Positions 1 through 11,127 are shown, numbered from the stretch's first letter. The stretch is DNA of 64,000 nucleotides from Siphlonurus alternatus (GCA_949825025.1 OX463785.1:21267971-21331970), one strand, 5' to 3'. A program made the numbers and translations. The notes: generated from the letters alone by a model not told the origin.

Positions 1-1116
1 CACTTCGGACAATGGTCTGAAGATGAACGGTAAATTTTACGTTTGGACGGGAGACGATGCAGATGAATTTACCGTTGAATCAACGAATAACATCGAGCTT
101 AGAGTCATCGGAGAAAACAAGGGAAGATTGACCGTTAAAACAGATAAGAAATTTATTCAGAGTAAGTGTTAAAGGAGGAGAACGACTTGAGCTTTTATAT
201 AATATATAATATAATGTAAATCTTAAAAAAATCACAATCTTCCGCCTTTTAGGAGTTGCAGTAGTGAATTTGGGCCTTGATTGCACGTTACTTAAGTATC
301 TAACCACGTGACTTAGTTCTAGCATTCTGATTGGCTAAATATGATCACGTGGTATACTTAAGTATAAGGCCGTGTATATAAGGCCCATTTCATTACTGGA
401 ACTCCTAGAAGGCGGAAGATGGTGACGTTTTATCTACTCTGCAATAATAAATTTGGTTTACCACGATTAAAGCGCCAGCCTAATTCAACGGCTGCGCAGG
501 CGCATTTTCAAGATCGCTCCCCTCCCAAAATTTACAAAATACATTGAAGGTGTTACAACCCTCCACCTGTTACCCACCCTCCCACTCTCTAAATTTAACA
601 TTGCGGGATAGAGCACCGCCCTCCCCAGCCTCCTCCTGGATCCACCCCTGCACAGGCGCGGATCCAGGGGGAGGCTGGTGGGGCTGCAGCCCCCCTTGAA
701 ACGCTGAATTTAACATGGACAATATAGGCATTTTCCCCACTGCAATTTTTTTTAACATTGGCCTTATGGAGGCAGCCCGTCCTGATTTTTTTTTTCTTGT
801 TTTTTTTTTTTGTATCATCAAATAAACATATTTCTGTTATGCAGGTCCTGAAATGCTGATAGTGTCTGCGGACCCTTCCAGCCATCTGGTCACCGTAATG
901 TGTCGACCTCCACGGTTACTAGAGGAAGGACAACAGACATCAGATGACATCGGAGAAAACTTCGTGTTACTTGTTGTTATCTTCGCTCGCCGCCAGGGGC
1001 GTGGTGATAGCGGCAATCTCAGCGAGGAAAACCTGGCAAAGATAGTCAATGACACAATCGAGACCCTTGGATTGCAAAGTTACCATGTACAGGAAACTCT
1101 CCAGACTTATTGTTAA
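1..1116 (+). CDS. Group A lipocalin A1, 5' part outside the window
   Basis: Two exons of a secreted lipocalin are visible: 1-161 (second coding exon, already open at the window edge, reading frame starting at base 2) and 845-1116 (last exon). The donor is gtaagt at 162. The acceptor is the gcag ending at 844 after a long T-run, and the split codon is phase 1, as in all group A genes. The last exon holds the second lipocalin block (S-A-D-P-S-S-H-L-V-T-V-M-C), then F-A-R-R-Q-G and the helix N-L-S-E-E-N-L-A-K, and ends with the conserved cysteine just before the stop. The signal-peptide exon and the G-x-W part lie to the left of the window. The intron holds a foldback element and a C-rich repeat. 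Ligand unknown; small hydrophobic molecules are usual for the family. Confidence 0.8.
236..421. mobile_element. Foldback element (MITE-like), single copy seen
   Basis: The arm beginning caatcttccgccttttagga is repeated inverted, with a few mismatches, at the other end (actcctagaaggcggaagat). Inner parts also pair (gggcctt / aaggcc, aagtat / atactt). It lies in intron 2 of A1. No open frame; probably a non-autonomous DNA transposon. Confidence 0.65.
505..720. repeat. C-rich interspersed repeat R2
   Basis: A C-rich stretch (ctcccctcccaaaatttac ... aaggtgttac ... cccaccc ... atttaacatt) recurs with the same order of blocks at 26620-26760. It includes an inverted ggatcc region around 640-670. 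It is probably a fragment of a DNA transposon; it lies in the A1 intron. Confidence 0.5.
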
Positions 1117-1414
1117 TTGATTTTGCGATCGAGGTCTGTACGGGCCCGGGCCTGACCTGCGGACCGAGCTCGGGCCGGGTATCGACAGTCTGCCAACGGG
1201 CCGGGCTTCGGATTTGGGCCTAGCTATTTCTTGAATTTTTTAAAACTAATGTTTTTTGTTGGTAATTTTTGCAAAGGAAAGAGGAAGAAGGGAAAATAAA
1301 TTGGCAAAATTTGCTTATTGCTATGTATATTGCTTATAAACTTAAATTAATAAAAATTGATTATGCATGTATTATATATACTTAATATGATTATACTTTT
1401 TTAAATGCAATATA

Positions 1415-1566
1415 GGCGCGATTCACGAAGCAGATAGCCAGGTTTCTAACCACGTTTAGCTTAACCACGTTTAACTAGGTGGTTTAACACGTAAAAAAGG
1501 TATAGTTAAACTTGGTTAAGCTAATTTGGTTAGAAACCTCCCTAACTGCTTCGTGAATCGCACCCA
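1415..1566. mobile_element. Foldback MITE family P3, copy 1
   Basis: Palindromic element ending in gcgattcacgaagca and its complement tgcttcgtgaatcgc, with arms rich in aaccacgtttagcttaacc. The same element recurs at 23725-23865 and 24226-24375. No coding capacity. Confidence 0.8.
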
Positions 1567-1789
1567 TTATACATAATGTTAAATGTATAAAATTAAATAA
1601 TTAAATAAAAAAAATATAAATTATATGTGAATTATGTGAATAAAGAAATTTTACCAATGAAATTTTAGTTGCCGTTTTCTTTTCCCTCCCAATAATTACA
1701 TATATAATAATTAAATAATTATATATACTATTATACAGCCAGTTGAGAACATTATATCTTAAAATGTTCATTATAAACAAATAAACAAA

Positions 1790-2050
1790 AATTCTGACTT
1801 TTTTTGAGAGAGACAGATTTTAGTATACCTAAAAGAAAAGCCACAAAAAAAATTTCAAAGCAGTTATTCAAGCCGCGATTTTTTAAATTATTTTTTTAGT
1901 TTGCCTCTCTAAACTAAAACTAAACTTGCCCAATAATGCTAAAAATTTAAAAACGGTAAATCGTCACTTTTGAATAATTGTTTTGAAATTTTTTGTAGGG
2001 GTTTTATGGTAAAATCTGTCTCTGAAAAGACAATTTTTCACTATATATGA
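1790..2050. mobile_element. Degraded foldback MITE family P7
   Basis: Inverted blocks (gagagacagattttagta ... taaaatctgtctctg, and ttagtttgcctctct in the middle) match the inner part of the P7 elements at 14324-14701 and 16436-16747. The usual ends with cagctgat are missing. Confidence 0.5.
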
Positions 2051-2149
2051 ATATTAATGTTATATAAATTTATTTATTCTAATAGTTAAATTAATGTTAT
2101 ATAAAAATATGAGCCTTATTTTTTTTCTTTTTAAATTTGGGATCAACGA

Positions 2150-2290
2150 CATATCATACATGACCTCCAATGAAATATATTGCCCTTTGACATCTTTATT
2201 TAATTAATTTTAATTATGTACACTCCAATATCCCTTAAGTTCATTTTTATACTCCATAAAATTTAAATTGGACCTTATTTACATTAATTA
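2150..2290 (+). promoter_or_regulatory. Conserved upstream block of A2
   Basis: TGCCCTTTGACAT at 2181-2193 is followed by an AT-rich part with a TATA-like stretch near 2255 and the block ttggaccttatttacatta. The same arrangement precedes A3, A4 (partly), A5 and A6, with the TGCCCTTTGAC element about 205 bp before the ATG. Read on the other strand it resembles a DR1 nuclear-receptor site (AGGTCA-n-AGGTCA type). Function is inferred from conservation between paralogues. Confidence 0.5.
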
Positions 2291-2391
2291 GTGATTAATG
2301 TAATGGAGAGAGAATATACATCGAAGGGAGAGAATATATTATAATTAATTCTTCTCGGTACTTGTGTTTCATTTACCGTAGAGACAGAACA

Positions 2392-4049
2392 ATGTGGCAC
2401 CTCCTCGTTGTCCTGGCGCTATGTGGCGCCTCGCTGGTCCAGGGAGAACAACAATGGTCTTCTTGCAACAATGTCACGACAGTACAAAATGTGTCATTGA
2501 CTGAGGTAATTATATAATTACTTTTAATGAAGCATTTGTTTGATTTTAATTTTTCATATTATTTTTGTATAATAAGATTTTATATAGACACATACATAGA
2601 TCTGTAATTTGAAATCTCATAACTTAATAAGTATAATTTTTATCTCCTTAGAGCAATAAATATAACATTTATTTTTACATATAGTTTTTCTTTTTTTCAA
2701 ATACCTTTATATATGTGATTATATGCCTTCTTATAATATCATAATTTTTAAGAAAATAATGCAAATATTAATTTTCTTAATACATCATTTTTGATGTATT
2801 TTACTTTTATTATTTAATTATTAGTACATCAATATTATAGAATCTTTGCCTTTTGGTAATGTAATGATGAATGTGTTGATTTTTAAATTTTTGTGCCTGA
2901 AAGCTATAAAATTACCATTTCAGTTTCAGGGCACCTGGGTAGCTCGCAATTCATTCATAAATGAGAAGCAAGATAGAGAGGAAAAGGTTTGTCTTTTAAA
3001 TGAGATCGTAGCCGATTCTGACAACAAGTTGACGATGATTTTGAAATATCATGCTGCACTAAAGAACGGAGACAAGGAAGTCCATACAGTGAGAATGAGA
3101 TATAATGTCTCCGAAGATAACATGGGAAGGTGGAGATATGAACAGAGAATGGGTGAGAATTACAATAGAGTTGAAAAAAAATGTTATTTTTATTTTATTA
3201 CAATGTTAGCTTAATACAGCATATTCTCTGCTATTGGTGTAATCATTCAAACTTAACAACAGTATTAACAACAGTAGGAAGGATTGATAGGAAAGGAGAC
3301 GGCTGTGGCCTTGGAACTGCCCTGGCATTTTGATTTTTTTCAATGCTTCAGAGCGTAAGGTTAATCTTCAGGGGAGGAGGTAAACATCACGACTTTATCC
3401 TGTAAGCAGACAACCCAACAATCTCGTGGCACTACCCTAAAACTCCTTGTATCGCAATGGAGTATCGACCTCAATTTTTTTTTATTGCAGAAATGGATAG
3501 AGCGTGCAAAGTTATGCAACCTTGATTTTTTTCAGATTTTTTTAGAGCCCGGGAACTATTTTAAAAAAATTATTGAAAGTCCTTTTTGTGAGGTCACGAG
3601 GCGGCAAGTCCTATCTTTTTCTTAAGGAGCGATGCCTCGTGACGTCACAAAAAGAACTTTTAATAATTTTTTAAAAATAGTTCCTGGGCTCTAAAAAATC
3701 TGAAAAAAAAATCAGGGTAGCATAACTTTGCACGCTCTATCCATTTCTGCAATAAAAAAATTTGAGGTCGATACTTCATTTACAAGAAATTTTATGTTGT
3801 TTTTTAGGTCATCAAATGCATATTGTGTCTGTTGACCCCACCAACTATCTTGTGATGGCAATGTGTCGTCCTTCACGGAGAAGACAGGAGGAAAATGTCG
3901 GAGAACATTTCGTGTTGACCGAGGTTGTTTTCTACGCTCGCCGCCAGGGAGGAGGCGAGGAGAACCTGGCAAAGATACTCGATGATACAATCAAGACCCT
4001 TGGACTACAAAACTACAACCAGGAGGAATTTAACTATTCTGAATGTTAA
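2392..4049 (+). CDS. Group A lipocalin A2, secreted, 194 aa
   Basis: Three coding exons: 2392-2505 (38 codons, phase 0), 2924-3152 (phase 1), 3808-4049. Exon 1 gives a hydrophobic signal peptide (MWHLLVVLALCGASLVQG) and a mature start with one Cys and N-glycosylation sequons (N-N-V-T, N-V-S). Exon 2 starts F-Q-G-T-W, the lipocalin G-x-W motif, and has the second Cys and N-M-G-R-W at the end. Exon 3 gives S-V-D-P-T-N-Y-L-V-M-A-M-C, then Y-A-R-R-Q-G-G, the C-terminal helix E-E-N-L-A-K, and the final Cys. Unlike its paralogues it lacks N-L-S before E-E-N-L. Compared with the other genes, codon 3 is His instead of Arg. Intron 2 carries a complete P1 foldback MITE. Expected to be an extracellular carrier of a small hydrophobic ligand. 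Confidence 0.88.
3290..3445 (-). mobile_element. Possible very degraded 5S-derived SINE
   Basis: The stretch gacggctgtggccttgga followed by ctggcatttt resembles the part of the SINEs in this window that reads ggcggccacggccttgcaa ... cggcatttg. The rest is too diverged to align by eye, so this is weak. Confidence 0.3.
3456..3780. mobile_element. Foldback MITE family P1 in intron 2 of A2
   Basis: Near-perfect palindrome of about 325 bp from aatggagtatcgacctcaa to its complement. Each arm carries ttttattgcagaaatgg and tgcaaagttatgc. The core holds a TGACGTCA-type site (gacgtcac; one copy mutated to gaggtcac). See the P1 finding. Confidence 0.9.
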
Positions 4050-4316
4050 CGTTCCTAATGTTAAAAATTATGCAATATGTATGTCTTTTAAGTTAAATTC
4101 CTATTAGTTCAGAAAACTGTTCTACATGCTTATAATTTAACAAATCAAAGCACAAAAATATTAAGTGCCATAATCATTTTGTGATGACTTGTAGTTAATT
4201 TTCAGTAATAGTCCATACCCAACGTAACTCATTCACTATAACTTCTTGTTTTTGGAATGGACAACCTGTGTTGTAAATTTGGAAATAAAGAAAGTTATTA
4301 TATAAATTGCATTTTT

Positions 4317-4320
<4 letters not shown>

Positions 4321-4391
<71 letters not shown>
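4321..4391. repeat. (TA)n microsatellite
   Basis: About 35 TA units. Open frames of alternating Tyr/Ile across it are artefacts of the repeat. Confidence 0.95.
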
Positions 4392-4398
<7 letters not shown>

Positions 4399-4636
4399 TT
4401 TCATTTAAACCAAAATCAAGAGGAAAGTCACGTGCAATGACGTAATTTTCATGTAACGTCAGTATTGTAGGGTTAATTCTTTTGGGAAAAAAACTATAAT
4501 AATAAATTAGCCAAATTCTATCGAAATTTGTCATTTGAATTATGAATTCAGTTTTGCCATATACTTCTTAATTTATATTGAATAAAGAATCTGTAAATAT
4601 AAACTAGTTAGGGTAAGCCTAAATAATTATTCTATT

Positions 4637-5042
4637 TTTTTTTTTTTTTTTTTTAGTTTTTAATCAAACCCTATTGGGTACTTCTATTTACTATAATTAC
4701 ATACTACTTTGAAACCCCGAACCTTCCGAAACCCTAACTTGAGCGTTTCGCGGGCTCTTCTGGAACGGGGACGGCCACGGCCTTGCAAATCCATTCCGGC
4801 ATTTGCCTACAGCTGAGGGAAACGTGGAAACCTCAGCCAGGATGGATGCTACAGCTTTTGTCTATGAACCGGAAGTGCAATGGTCCAAAGCCAGGGGAAC
4901 CACATAGTGGAAAAGCGCAACGTTTTACCCCTGGGTGGGAAATGTGGTTTTTGTTGAAAATGGTCACCCATCCAACTACTAACCACGCGCGGCGTTGCTT
5001 GACTTCGGTGATCTGACGAGACCCGGTCAAGCGCACTGCGCC
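4637..5042 (-). mobile_element. 5S-rRNA-derived SINE, copy 1 (nearly full length)
   Basis: On the minus strand the element starts ggcgcagtgcgcttgaccgg and continues with 5S rRNA sequence including gaagtcaagcaacg (A-box region) and ggttagtagttggatggg (C-box region), the internal promoter of 5S genes. About 300 bp of unrelated body follows, then a tail ending gggtttgattaaaa and an A-run (T-run 4637-4654 on +). A few 5' bases are missing compared with the copy at 62248. Confidence 0.85.
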
Positions 5043-5567
5043 TAATTTTAAGTACAAGATCTCTGGAATAATGTATTGTACACTCCTCGCTTCTGAAAAG
5101 TTTCCTTCTGCAGCCTTGTTAATCATGGCAACATGCCCTGTAAAATTAATGCACGAAGGCTTCAGAAGGGAACTTTTCAAATTAAAAAGGCGAGGATTGC
5201 ACATTTCTATCATTTTTTTTACTAACGTTAGAAATAGAAAGAGTACACCTTAAATAACGCTATTTTAATGCAATACTTTTCCTATATGCTTGAGATAAAT
5301 AATTTCTAGAATATAATTTCACAGCAACTTATAGTATTATATATACGATCAAAATCATTGAATATTTTAATAATAATTAAGATTAAAAAAAAAAAAAATC
5401 GTAGATGGAACAGAATAAATGTTTACCAAAATATAAAATATTATCTTTTACGCTCTTTAATTAAGATTTCAATCATTTTTAAAGTAAAAAACTATTGTTT
5501 AATATGTTATAATATAATGAAAAAAATAGTTAAAATAGGTTTTTAATATTTTTTTAGACGTTATAAA

Positions 5568-5708
5568 GGGGCATTCACAAAGTCTTAAGGTCACATTTAA
5601 GGCTCGATAATTTAAAACTTGATTTTAGACGTGTTTTTTAGACCCAAAATTTTTGGTCTTAAATTATTGAGCCTTAATTGTGGCCTTAAGGCTTTGTGAA
5701 TGCCCCTT
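5568..5708. mobile_element. Foldback MITE family P4, copy 1
   Basis: Ends aaggggcattcacaaag and its complement ctttgtgaatgcccctta, with inner inverted blocks ttaaggcc/ggccttaa. A shorter copy lies at 51321-51420. Confidence 0.8.
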
Positions 5709-5876
5709 ATATATGAAATCAAAGTGTAGCATGTGTTGTTGTATGTATGTACTTCGTCTTCTCAGCACATTTACATGGAATAAGGGGAGAGGGAGGGTGG
5801 GAGGGGGGCAGTGTGTTCAAAATATGAGGCAATTTGTAATACAAAGCTTCCATGTTTTGCTAAAAACAAAAAATTA

Positions 5877-6107
5877 ATAATATAATATAATATAATATAA
5901 TATAATATAATATAATATAATATAATATAATATAATATAATATAATATAATATAATATAATATAATATAATATAATATAATATAATATAATATAATATAA
6001 TATAATATAATATAATATAATATAATATAATATAATATAATATAATATAATATAATATAATATAATATAATATAATATAATATAATATAATATAATATAA
6101 TATAATA
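5877..6107. repeat. (TATAA)n satellite-like microsatellite, about 46 units
   Basis: Uninterrupted 5-bp repeat of about 230 bp. The Tyr/Ile open frame on the minus strand is only this repeat. Confidence 0.97.
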
Positions 6108-6485
6108 AAAATTGCTTTTATGCAAATTATTGTTACTAATAAAATTTAAAAAAAAATAATTGATTTCACACTTTATTTAGAAAATTCGATACTTCTTAAA
6201 TTGTATTATTTATTTCATGAAAATGACTTTTCATCATGTGTATTTTGATGTGGTTTGATGTGTCAGCACACCTTTAATAGAAATGTTTAATTTTATATTT
6301 ATTAAATATGAAAATAAAAATTTTTCAGGGAAGTACAAGCTCTAAATAACGATAATCCGGAATAATAAAATAGAATGTAATTAAATTATAATGAGCTCTA
6401 CATTAAGTTTTTTACATTTATGATGAAAAAAAAAAAACAAAAACAAAAAAACACATTTCTGTGAACGCAACGGTCGTCTCTACAG

Positions 6486-6650
6486 TGACCTTTTTTCAAG
6501 AAATTGTTTACTGCCCTTTGACATAATTTCATGATTATTTAGATAATTTTAATAACATAAAAAAATATTGTCCTTCAATATAATTCCTATAAAGTTCATT
6601 CTTAAACTCCAGAAAATATAAATTGAACCTTATTTACATTAATCATGATA
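6486..6650 (+). promoter_or_regulatory. Conserved upstream block of A3
   Basis: gtgacctttt, then TGCCCTTTGACAT at 6512-6524, then ataattt-type spacer, a TATA-like sequence (ctataaagttc near 6588; aaatataaattgaacc near 6614) and tatttacattaa. The match to A6 (16878-17020) is almost base for base. Candidate core promoter with a DR1-like receptor site. Confidence 0.5.
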
Positions 6651-6721
6651 ATTACTTTACCAAAAGAGTATATAAGTACTTTTTGCTCACTTACAACATG
6701 TTTAATTTACTTCAGACACAG

Positions 6722-8454
6722 ATGTGGCGCCTCCTCGTTGTCCTGGCGCTATGTGGCGCCTCGCTGGCTCAAGAAAAGATAAAAAGAATTTCTTGCAACT
6801 TCACGCCAGTTCAACTCGAGTCATTTACTGAGGTAATTATCTAATTTAATGAAGTATTTGCTTGATTTTGTATGTTCTTACAGTCAAATTAATTTAAAAT
6901 TCCCACCGAAAGTACCCGGAAGTGAGAGATTTCTGTACTTTCTATTCGTATTTGCAATTTGAAATTTTGACTACATGTTTGTAAGAAGAGTACTAACATG
7001 CTTGCAAATTTTCAAGACTCAGACATGAACAAGACGACTAAAAACCTCTCACTTCCGGTTACTTCCGATATGAATTTTACGTAAATTTGACTGTATTATA
7101 GTCATGTTGTAGTATTGAAATACCACAACTTAATAAATAAAGATACTTAAGTAGCATTTATCTTCTTATAACATGAAATGTAACATTTTAAGCCCAGCTA
7201 TAATATCATAATATAGCAATGCAAATATATATATATTTTTCCTTATATAAATTTTTGAAATGTTTAGATATTTTTATTTTTATTATTATACAACTGCAAT
7301 ATTAAATAATCTTTACCTACTCTTCATAATAAATTTAAATTTAGAAAAGCTTATTTTAATTAGAATTTAAGGTATGTTAATATTTTATGTAATAATCTAA
7401 TAATTGATGTGATCCATGCTGTACAGCCTATGATCGAAATAAAAATTTGTATTTGAATTTATATTAATGTAATTGACCCTGAAATTTCACAACATATAAA
7501 CTATCTTAAATTATTAATTATGTTCTCTTATATTTCAGTTACAGGGTACCTGGGTGTCTCGCAAAATGTTTGCAAAGTTAGAAAAACACCCGAAGGAAAA
7601 TGGTTGTTTAGTAAATGAGATCACAGCCATCTCTGACAGCAGACTGATGATGACCTCAGAAATTCACTTGACATCGGAGAGTGGTGACACTGTCCATAAC
7701 GAAACCGTAGCATTTATTGTGGACGGGAACAACAAGGGAAGGTGGAGATACTTAGAGAGAACCAGGAATGGTGAGTCATACAACAGTCACATAATGGAGT
7801 ATCAACCTCAATTTTTTTTATTGCAAAAATGGATAGAGGGTGAAAAGTTATGCTACCCTGATTTTTTGTCAGATTTTTTCAAGTCCGGAAAATATTTTTT
7901 TTTAAAAATTATTGAAAGTTCTTTTTGTGACGTCACGAGGCACCGCTCCTTAAGAAAAGGATAGGACTTGCCGCCTCGTGACGTCACAAAAAGGACTTTC
8001 AATAATTTCTTAAAAATAATTCTCAGTCTTTAAAAAATCTGAAAAAAATCAGGGTAGCATAACTTTGCACCCTCTATCCATTTATGCAATAAAAAAAAAT
8101 TGAGGTCAATACTACATTATTTTCCTTTTTTCGCAGTTTATAATGAATTGAGTGTATATAATGTTCTTTCTTTTTTTTTTTTTTTTTTTTTTTTTTGCAG
8201 ACTATGAAATGGTAGTAGTATCCACTGACCCCAACAACTACCTTGTTTTGGCACTTTGTAGTGCAGCACTGACAGAGGAACAAACACCTGCCAGTAACGG
8301 AGAACGGATCTTGTGGACAGTTGTGGTCTACGCTCGTCGTCACCATCTCAGCGAGGAGAACCTGGCAAAGATAGTCGATGATACAAATAACGCACTTGGA
8401 CTGCAAAGTTACGGACAATATAACCTTAACTCTTCTGAATGTAACGTTGAATGA
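6722..8454 (+). CDS. Group A lipocalin A3, secreted, 198 aa
   Basis: Exons 6722-6832, 7539-7770 and 8201-8454. The signal peptide is MWRLLVVLALCGASLAQ. Exon 2 begins L-Q-G-T-W-V-S-R; its inner part has C-L-V-N-E-I and ends N-K-G-R-W-R-Y. The last exon starts D-Y-E-M and has S-T-D-P-N-N-Y-L-V-L-A-L-C, Y-A-R-R-H-H-L-S-E-E-N-L-A-K and a terminal S-S-E-C. Three residues (N-V-E) extend past the Cys that ends most paralogues, because the usual stop is read through by one base change. The Gly/Gln-rich turn before the helix is shortened (R-R-H-H-L-S). Exon 1 is one codon shorter than its neighbours. An acceptor-like cttcag lies just before the ATG. Intron 1 holds a P10 foldback and intron 2 a P1 foldback. 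Polyadenylation signal aataaa at 8465. Confidence 0.88.
6877..7096. mobile_element. Foldback MITE family P10, copy 1
   Basis: Ends tacagtcaaatt and aatttgactgta, with inverted ccggaagtgagag/ctctcacttccgg inside. Related copies lie at about 37310-37735 and 54460-54728. It sits in intron 1 of A3. Confidence 0.7.
7793..8118. mobile_element. Foldback MITE family P1 in intron 2 of A3
   Basis: Full palindrome with two TGACGTCA cores (gtgacgtcacgagg near 7928 and cgtgacgtcacaaa near 7977). Flanked by TA on both sides (cata/atggag ... acat/tatt). Confidence 0.9.
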
Positions 8455-8554
8455 TATTTATGTTAATAAAAATTATGAAATTTTGTACTCAATAGTGATA
8501 TTATTTCAAACAATATTATAAATTAAATATACAGTATACAGTCTGAATATATAG

Positions 8555-8875
8555 AACCAGCTCTATGGTGTAGTACTTAGAGCATCTGACTCTTGTCCGA
8601 GAGGTCTCCGGTTCAATTCCCGAGCACGGCAGACTTTTCATGATTTGGGATGGTTATGACTGATTACTTAGATGATATATAGTTGGTAGGAGGAAGGTAG
8701 TTTACGGCTGTCTATATACTCCGCTGCACAGGCTGCACAGATCTGGTAGTAGGAGCCCAGAAGAGTGGGGGAAAGGGTTCTGGTAAGCCTCAGATCGCAA
8801 GATAACTCTTACTGACAAGGTTAAATATCGGCCTGGCCACACCCGAAAAGGAAAAATATCATCGAGAATATTAAC
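8555..8875 (+). mobile_element. tRNA-derived SINE
   Basis: The head resembles a tRNA: tggtgtagtacttagagca (A-box region) and ggttcaattcc (B box) spaced as in a tRNA, but the stems do not pair well and no CCA-ready acceptor stem closes it. About 230 bp of non-tRNA body follows (ggatggttatgactgattac ... gcctggccacaccc), ending near an aaaaggaaaaa stretch. Only one copy is seen here. A real tRNA gene is unlikely. Confidence 0.6.
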
Positions 8876-9059
8876 TATATATTAAACGATTATAGAAATC
8901 TAATTCAAAACATTTTCAAGATTTAAGAAATTATTTTTGTGTTATATAAATAGGTGTGCATACTTTGCAGAACAAATATTATAATGTAATGATATATTTA
9001 AAAGCTATAATATATATATAAGCTTATAATACTAACTTTGTAAATTTACGATTGACAAA

Positions 9060-9200
9060 ATTTGACCTTTCAAGAATTTTTTTCTACACAATGACCTTTT
9101 CTGAACTTGTGATAATTATGAACAAATAATGTAATCCAATATTCCTAAAGTTCATTTCTGTACTGTATAAAATATATTTTGAACCTTATATTAATATTTT
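9060..9200 (+). promoter_or_regulatory. Upstream block of A4
   Basis: Shares with A2/A3/A6 the parts tgacctttt (9091), cctaaagttcattt, a TATA-like gtataaaatatat (about 9166) and tttgaacctta. The full TGCCCTTTGAC element of the sister genes is absent; only half-sites TGACCTTT remain at 9063 and 9092. Confidence 0.4.
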
Positions 9201-9306
9201 TTTTTATATATTACATTTTTTATCATAGAGAGAACACGGCTTATGTAATTCATGTCATGTTCTTTGTATTAGTTGTATTAATTTCATTTACTGCAGAGAC
9301 AGAACG

Positions 9307-11078
9307 ATGTGGCGCCTCCTCGTTGTCCTGGCGCTATGTGGCGCCTCGCTGGGCCAGGAAGATGAACAACGGGCTTCTTGCAACAACATCACGACAGTGC
9401 AAAATGTGTCAATGACTGAGGTAAAAATATATTATTAATTATTACTTCATTATTTGTTTGTATTTCTTTATTTGTGTTAATTTTTATAAGTATTAATTCA
9501 TCTTTAAGTATTTAAAATATTAGCATGGATTAATTTAACAAATTAACGTTGCCCATCACACCATCAATTATATAAATTATATATTGAACATTGAACTCTT
9601 TAATATTATGAATGCTTAAAAACAAATATAATTTATATCCAATTTAATGTTATATATATTTTTTTTAATTTTTAATCAAACCCTATTGGGTACTTTTACT
9701 TACTAACTACTCTAATTATATTCTTCTTTGAAACCCCGAACCTTCCGAAACCCTAACTTGAGCGTTTCGCGGGCTGTTCCGGAACGGGGGCAGCCACGGC
9801 CTTGCAATCCATTCCCGCATTTGTCTGCGACTGAGAGAAACGTGAAAACCTAAGCCAGGATAGACGCTACAGCTTTTTTCAATGAGTGCAATGGTTTAAA
9901 GTCAGGGGGAACCACATAGTGGAAAAGGGTAATGATTTACCCCTGGGTGCATGGGAAACGTGTTTTTTGTTGAAAATGGTCACCCATACAACTACTAATC
10001 ATGCTCGGCGTAGCTTGACTTCGGTGATCTGAAGAGACCCGGTCAAGCGCACTGCACCACACCTCCCAATAAGTATACTTTTTACAGTGAAAACTATCAG
10101 AAGGGTCTATTTCTTACCATGTAAAAGCTAATCTTTATACACAAAATCATCATCTTTGTCTATTTCAGTTGCAGGGCACATGGCTGGTTCGCAAGCTGTT
10201 CCTCAATGATTTATATTTTCCAAGCACCACTTGTTTCGTGAATGAGATCTCTAACATCACAGAGAGCGGGATGTCGATGACCGGCAAAGATTATAGAGAA
10301 AAGGAGGGTGTTAAAAATTTATTTAAAACGGAGCACATAGAACTCAAGGTCATTGGAGAACAAAAGGGAAGATGGAGTATACAGAAAGGAAAAGGTAAAA
10401 TCAGTTAGGAATAATGGACAACCAACATGAATAAAATTTTATATTGCAGAAATTAATAGAGGGTACCAAATAATGCTGTTTTAAAAATTTTCAGATTTTT
10501 TTTTTTTAGTCCCAGAAATATTTTTAAATAATTATTGAAAGTGCAACCACACCCCCTGGAGGTGTCAATAGGCGTCTCAGTCCTATCTTTTTTATTAAGG
10601 ATTCAGGGGTGCCAACTTAACTTTCAGAACATTCAATAATTATTTAAAAATATTTCCGGGACTAAAGAAAAATCTGAAAAAATTCAGAGTAGCATAATTT
10701 GGTACCCTCTATTCATTTCTGGAATAAAAATTGCATTCATGCTGTCCATTATGTCCCATTTGTAATCACCAACTGTTATAAATTTTGTCGTTAAAATATC
10801 CTACCTTTTTTTCAGGCTTTGAGATCCTACTAATATCTACTGTTCCTTCAAGCTACCTTGTGATGACATTGTGTGAACCTGAATTGTACGAAGGACAACG
10901 GGTTCCAAACAGTAATGAACGTTACTTGTCCAGAATATTCATTTTCACTCGCCGCCAGGGAACTGGTGAAAACGGCAATATCAGCGAGGAGAACCTGGCA
11001 AAGATAACCGATGATACTATAAAAACACTTGGACTGCAAAACTACGGACAAAAGGAATATAATAAAACTGATTGTTAA
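9307..11078 (+). CDS. Group A lipocalin A4, secreted, 200 aa
   Basis: Exons 9307-9420, 10169-10394 and 10816-11078. Exon 1 is almost identical in DNA to A5/A6 (MWRLLVVLALCGASLGQ), then diverges. Exon 2 begins L-Q-G-T-W-L-V-R and has N-E-I-S-N-I-T-E-S-G-M and L-K-V-I-G-E-Q-K-G-R-W-S-I. The last exon has L-L-I-S-T-V-P-S-S-Y-L-V-M-T-L-C, F-T-R-R-Q-G, N-I-S-E-E-N-L-A-K and a final D-C. Closest relative in the window is A6: same exon 2 motifs and the same 3' flank. Intron 1 holds a minus-strand 5S SINE and intron 2 a P2 foldback. Four cysteines in family positions. Confidence 0.88.
9660..10072 (-). mobile_element. 5S-rRNA-derived SINE, copy 2, in intron 1 of A4
   Basis: Minus-strand copy: head at about 10072 (ggtgtggtgcagtgcgcttg), tail with T-run near 9660. 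Several small deletions in the body compared with copy 1. Confidence 0.85.
10412..10750. mobile_element. Foldback MITE family P2 in intron 2 of A4
   Basis: Ends aatggacaaccaacatga / tcatgctgtccatt. Arms share ttgcagaaat, ggtaccaaat and tcagattttt with P1, but the core has ccccctggaggtgtcaatag instead of TGACGTCA. Flanked by TA on both sides. Confidence 0.85.
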
Positions 11079-11121
11079 GTTGGTCTAATGTGTGGTTATA
11101 TTTTTTATCTAATATAATATA

Positions 11122-11127
<6 letters not shown>

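Noticed and set aside
3712..3990. Minus-strand frame overlapping the A2 last exon
   Set aside because: Shadow of the coding exon; the plus strand has the splice sites and family motifs. The same holds for minus-strand frames at 837-1055, 8074-8418, 10848-11051 and 36856-37041.
5874..6125. Tyr/Ile-rich open frame of 83 codons
   Set aside because: Reading of (TATAA)n.
8563..8640. Functional tRNA gene
   Set aside because: A and B boxes are present, but anticodon and acceptor stems do not pair as in a tRNA and the element continues for over 200 bp, so I call it a SINE.
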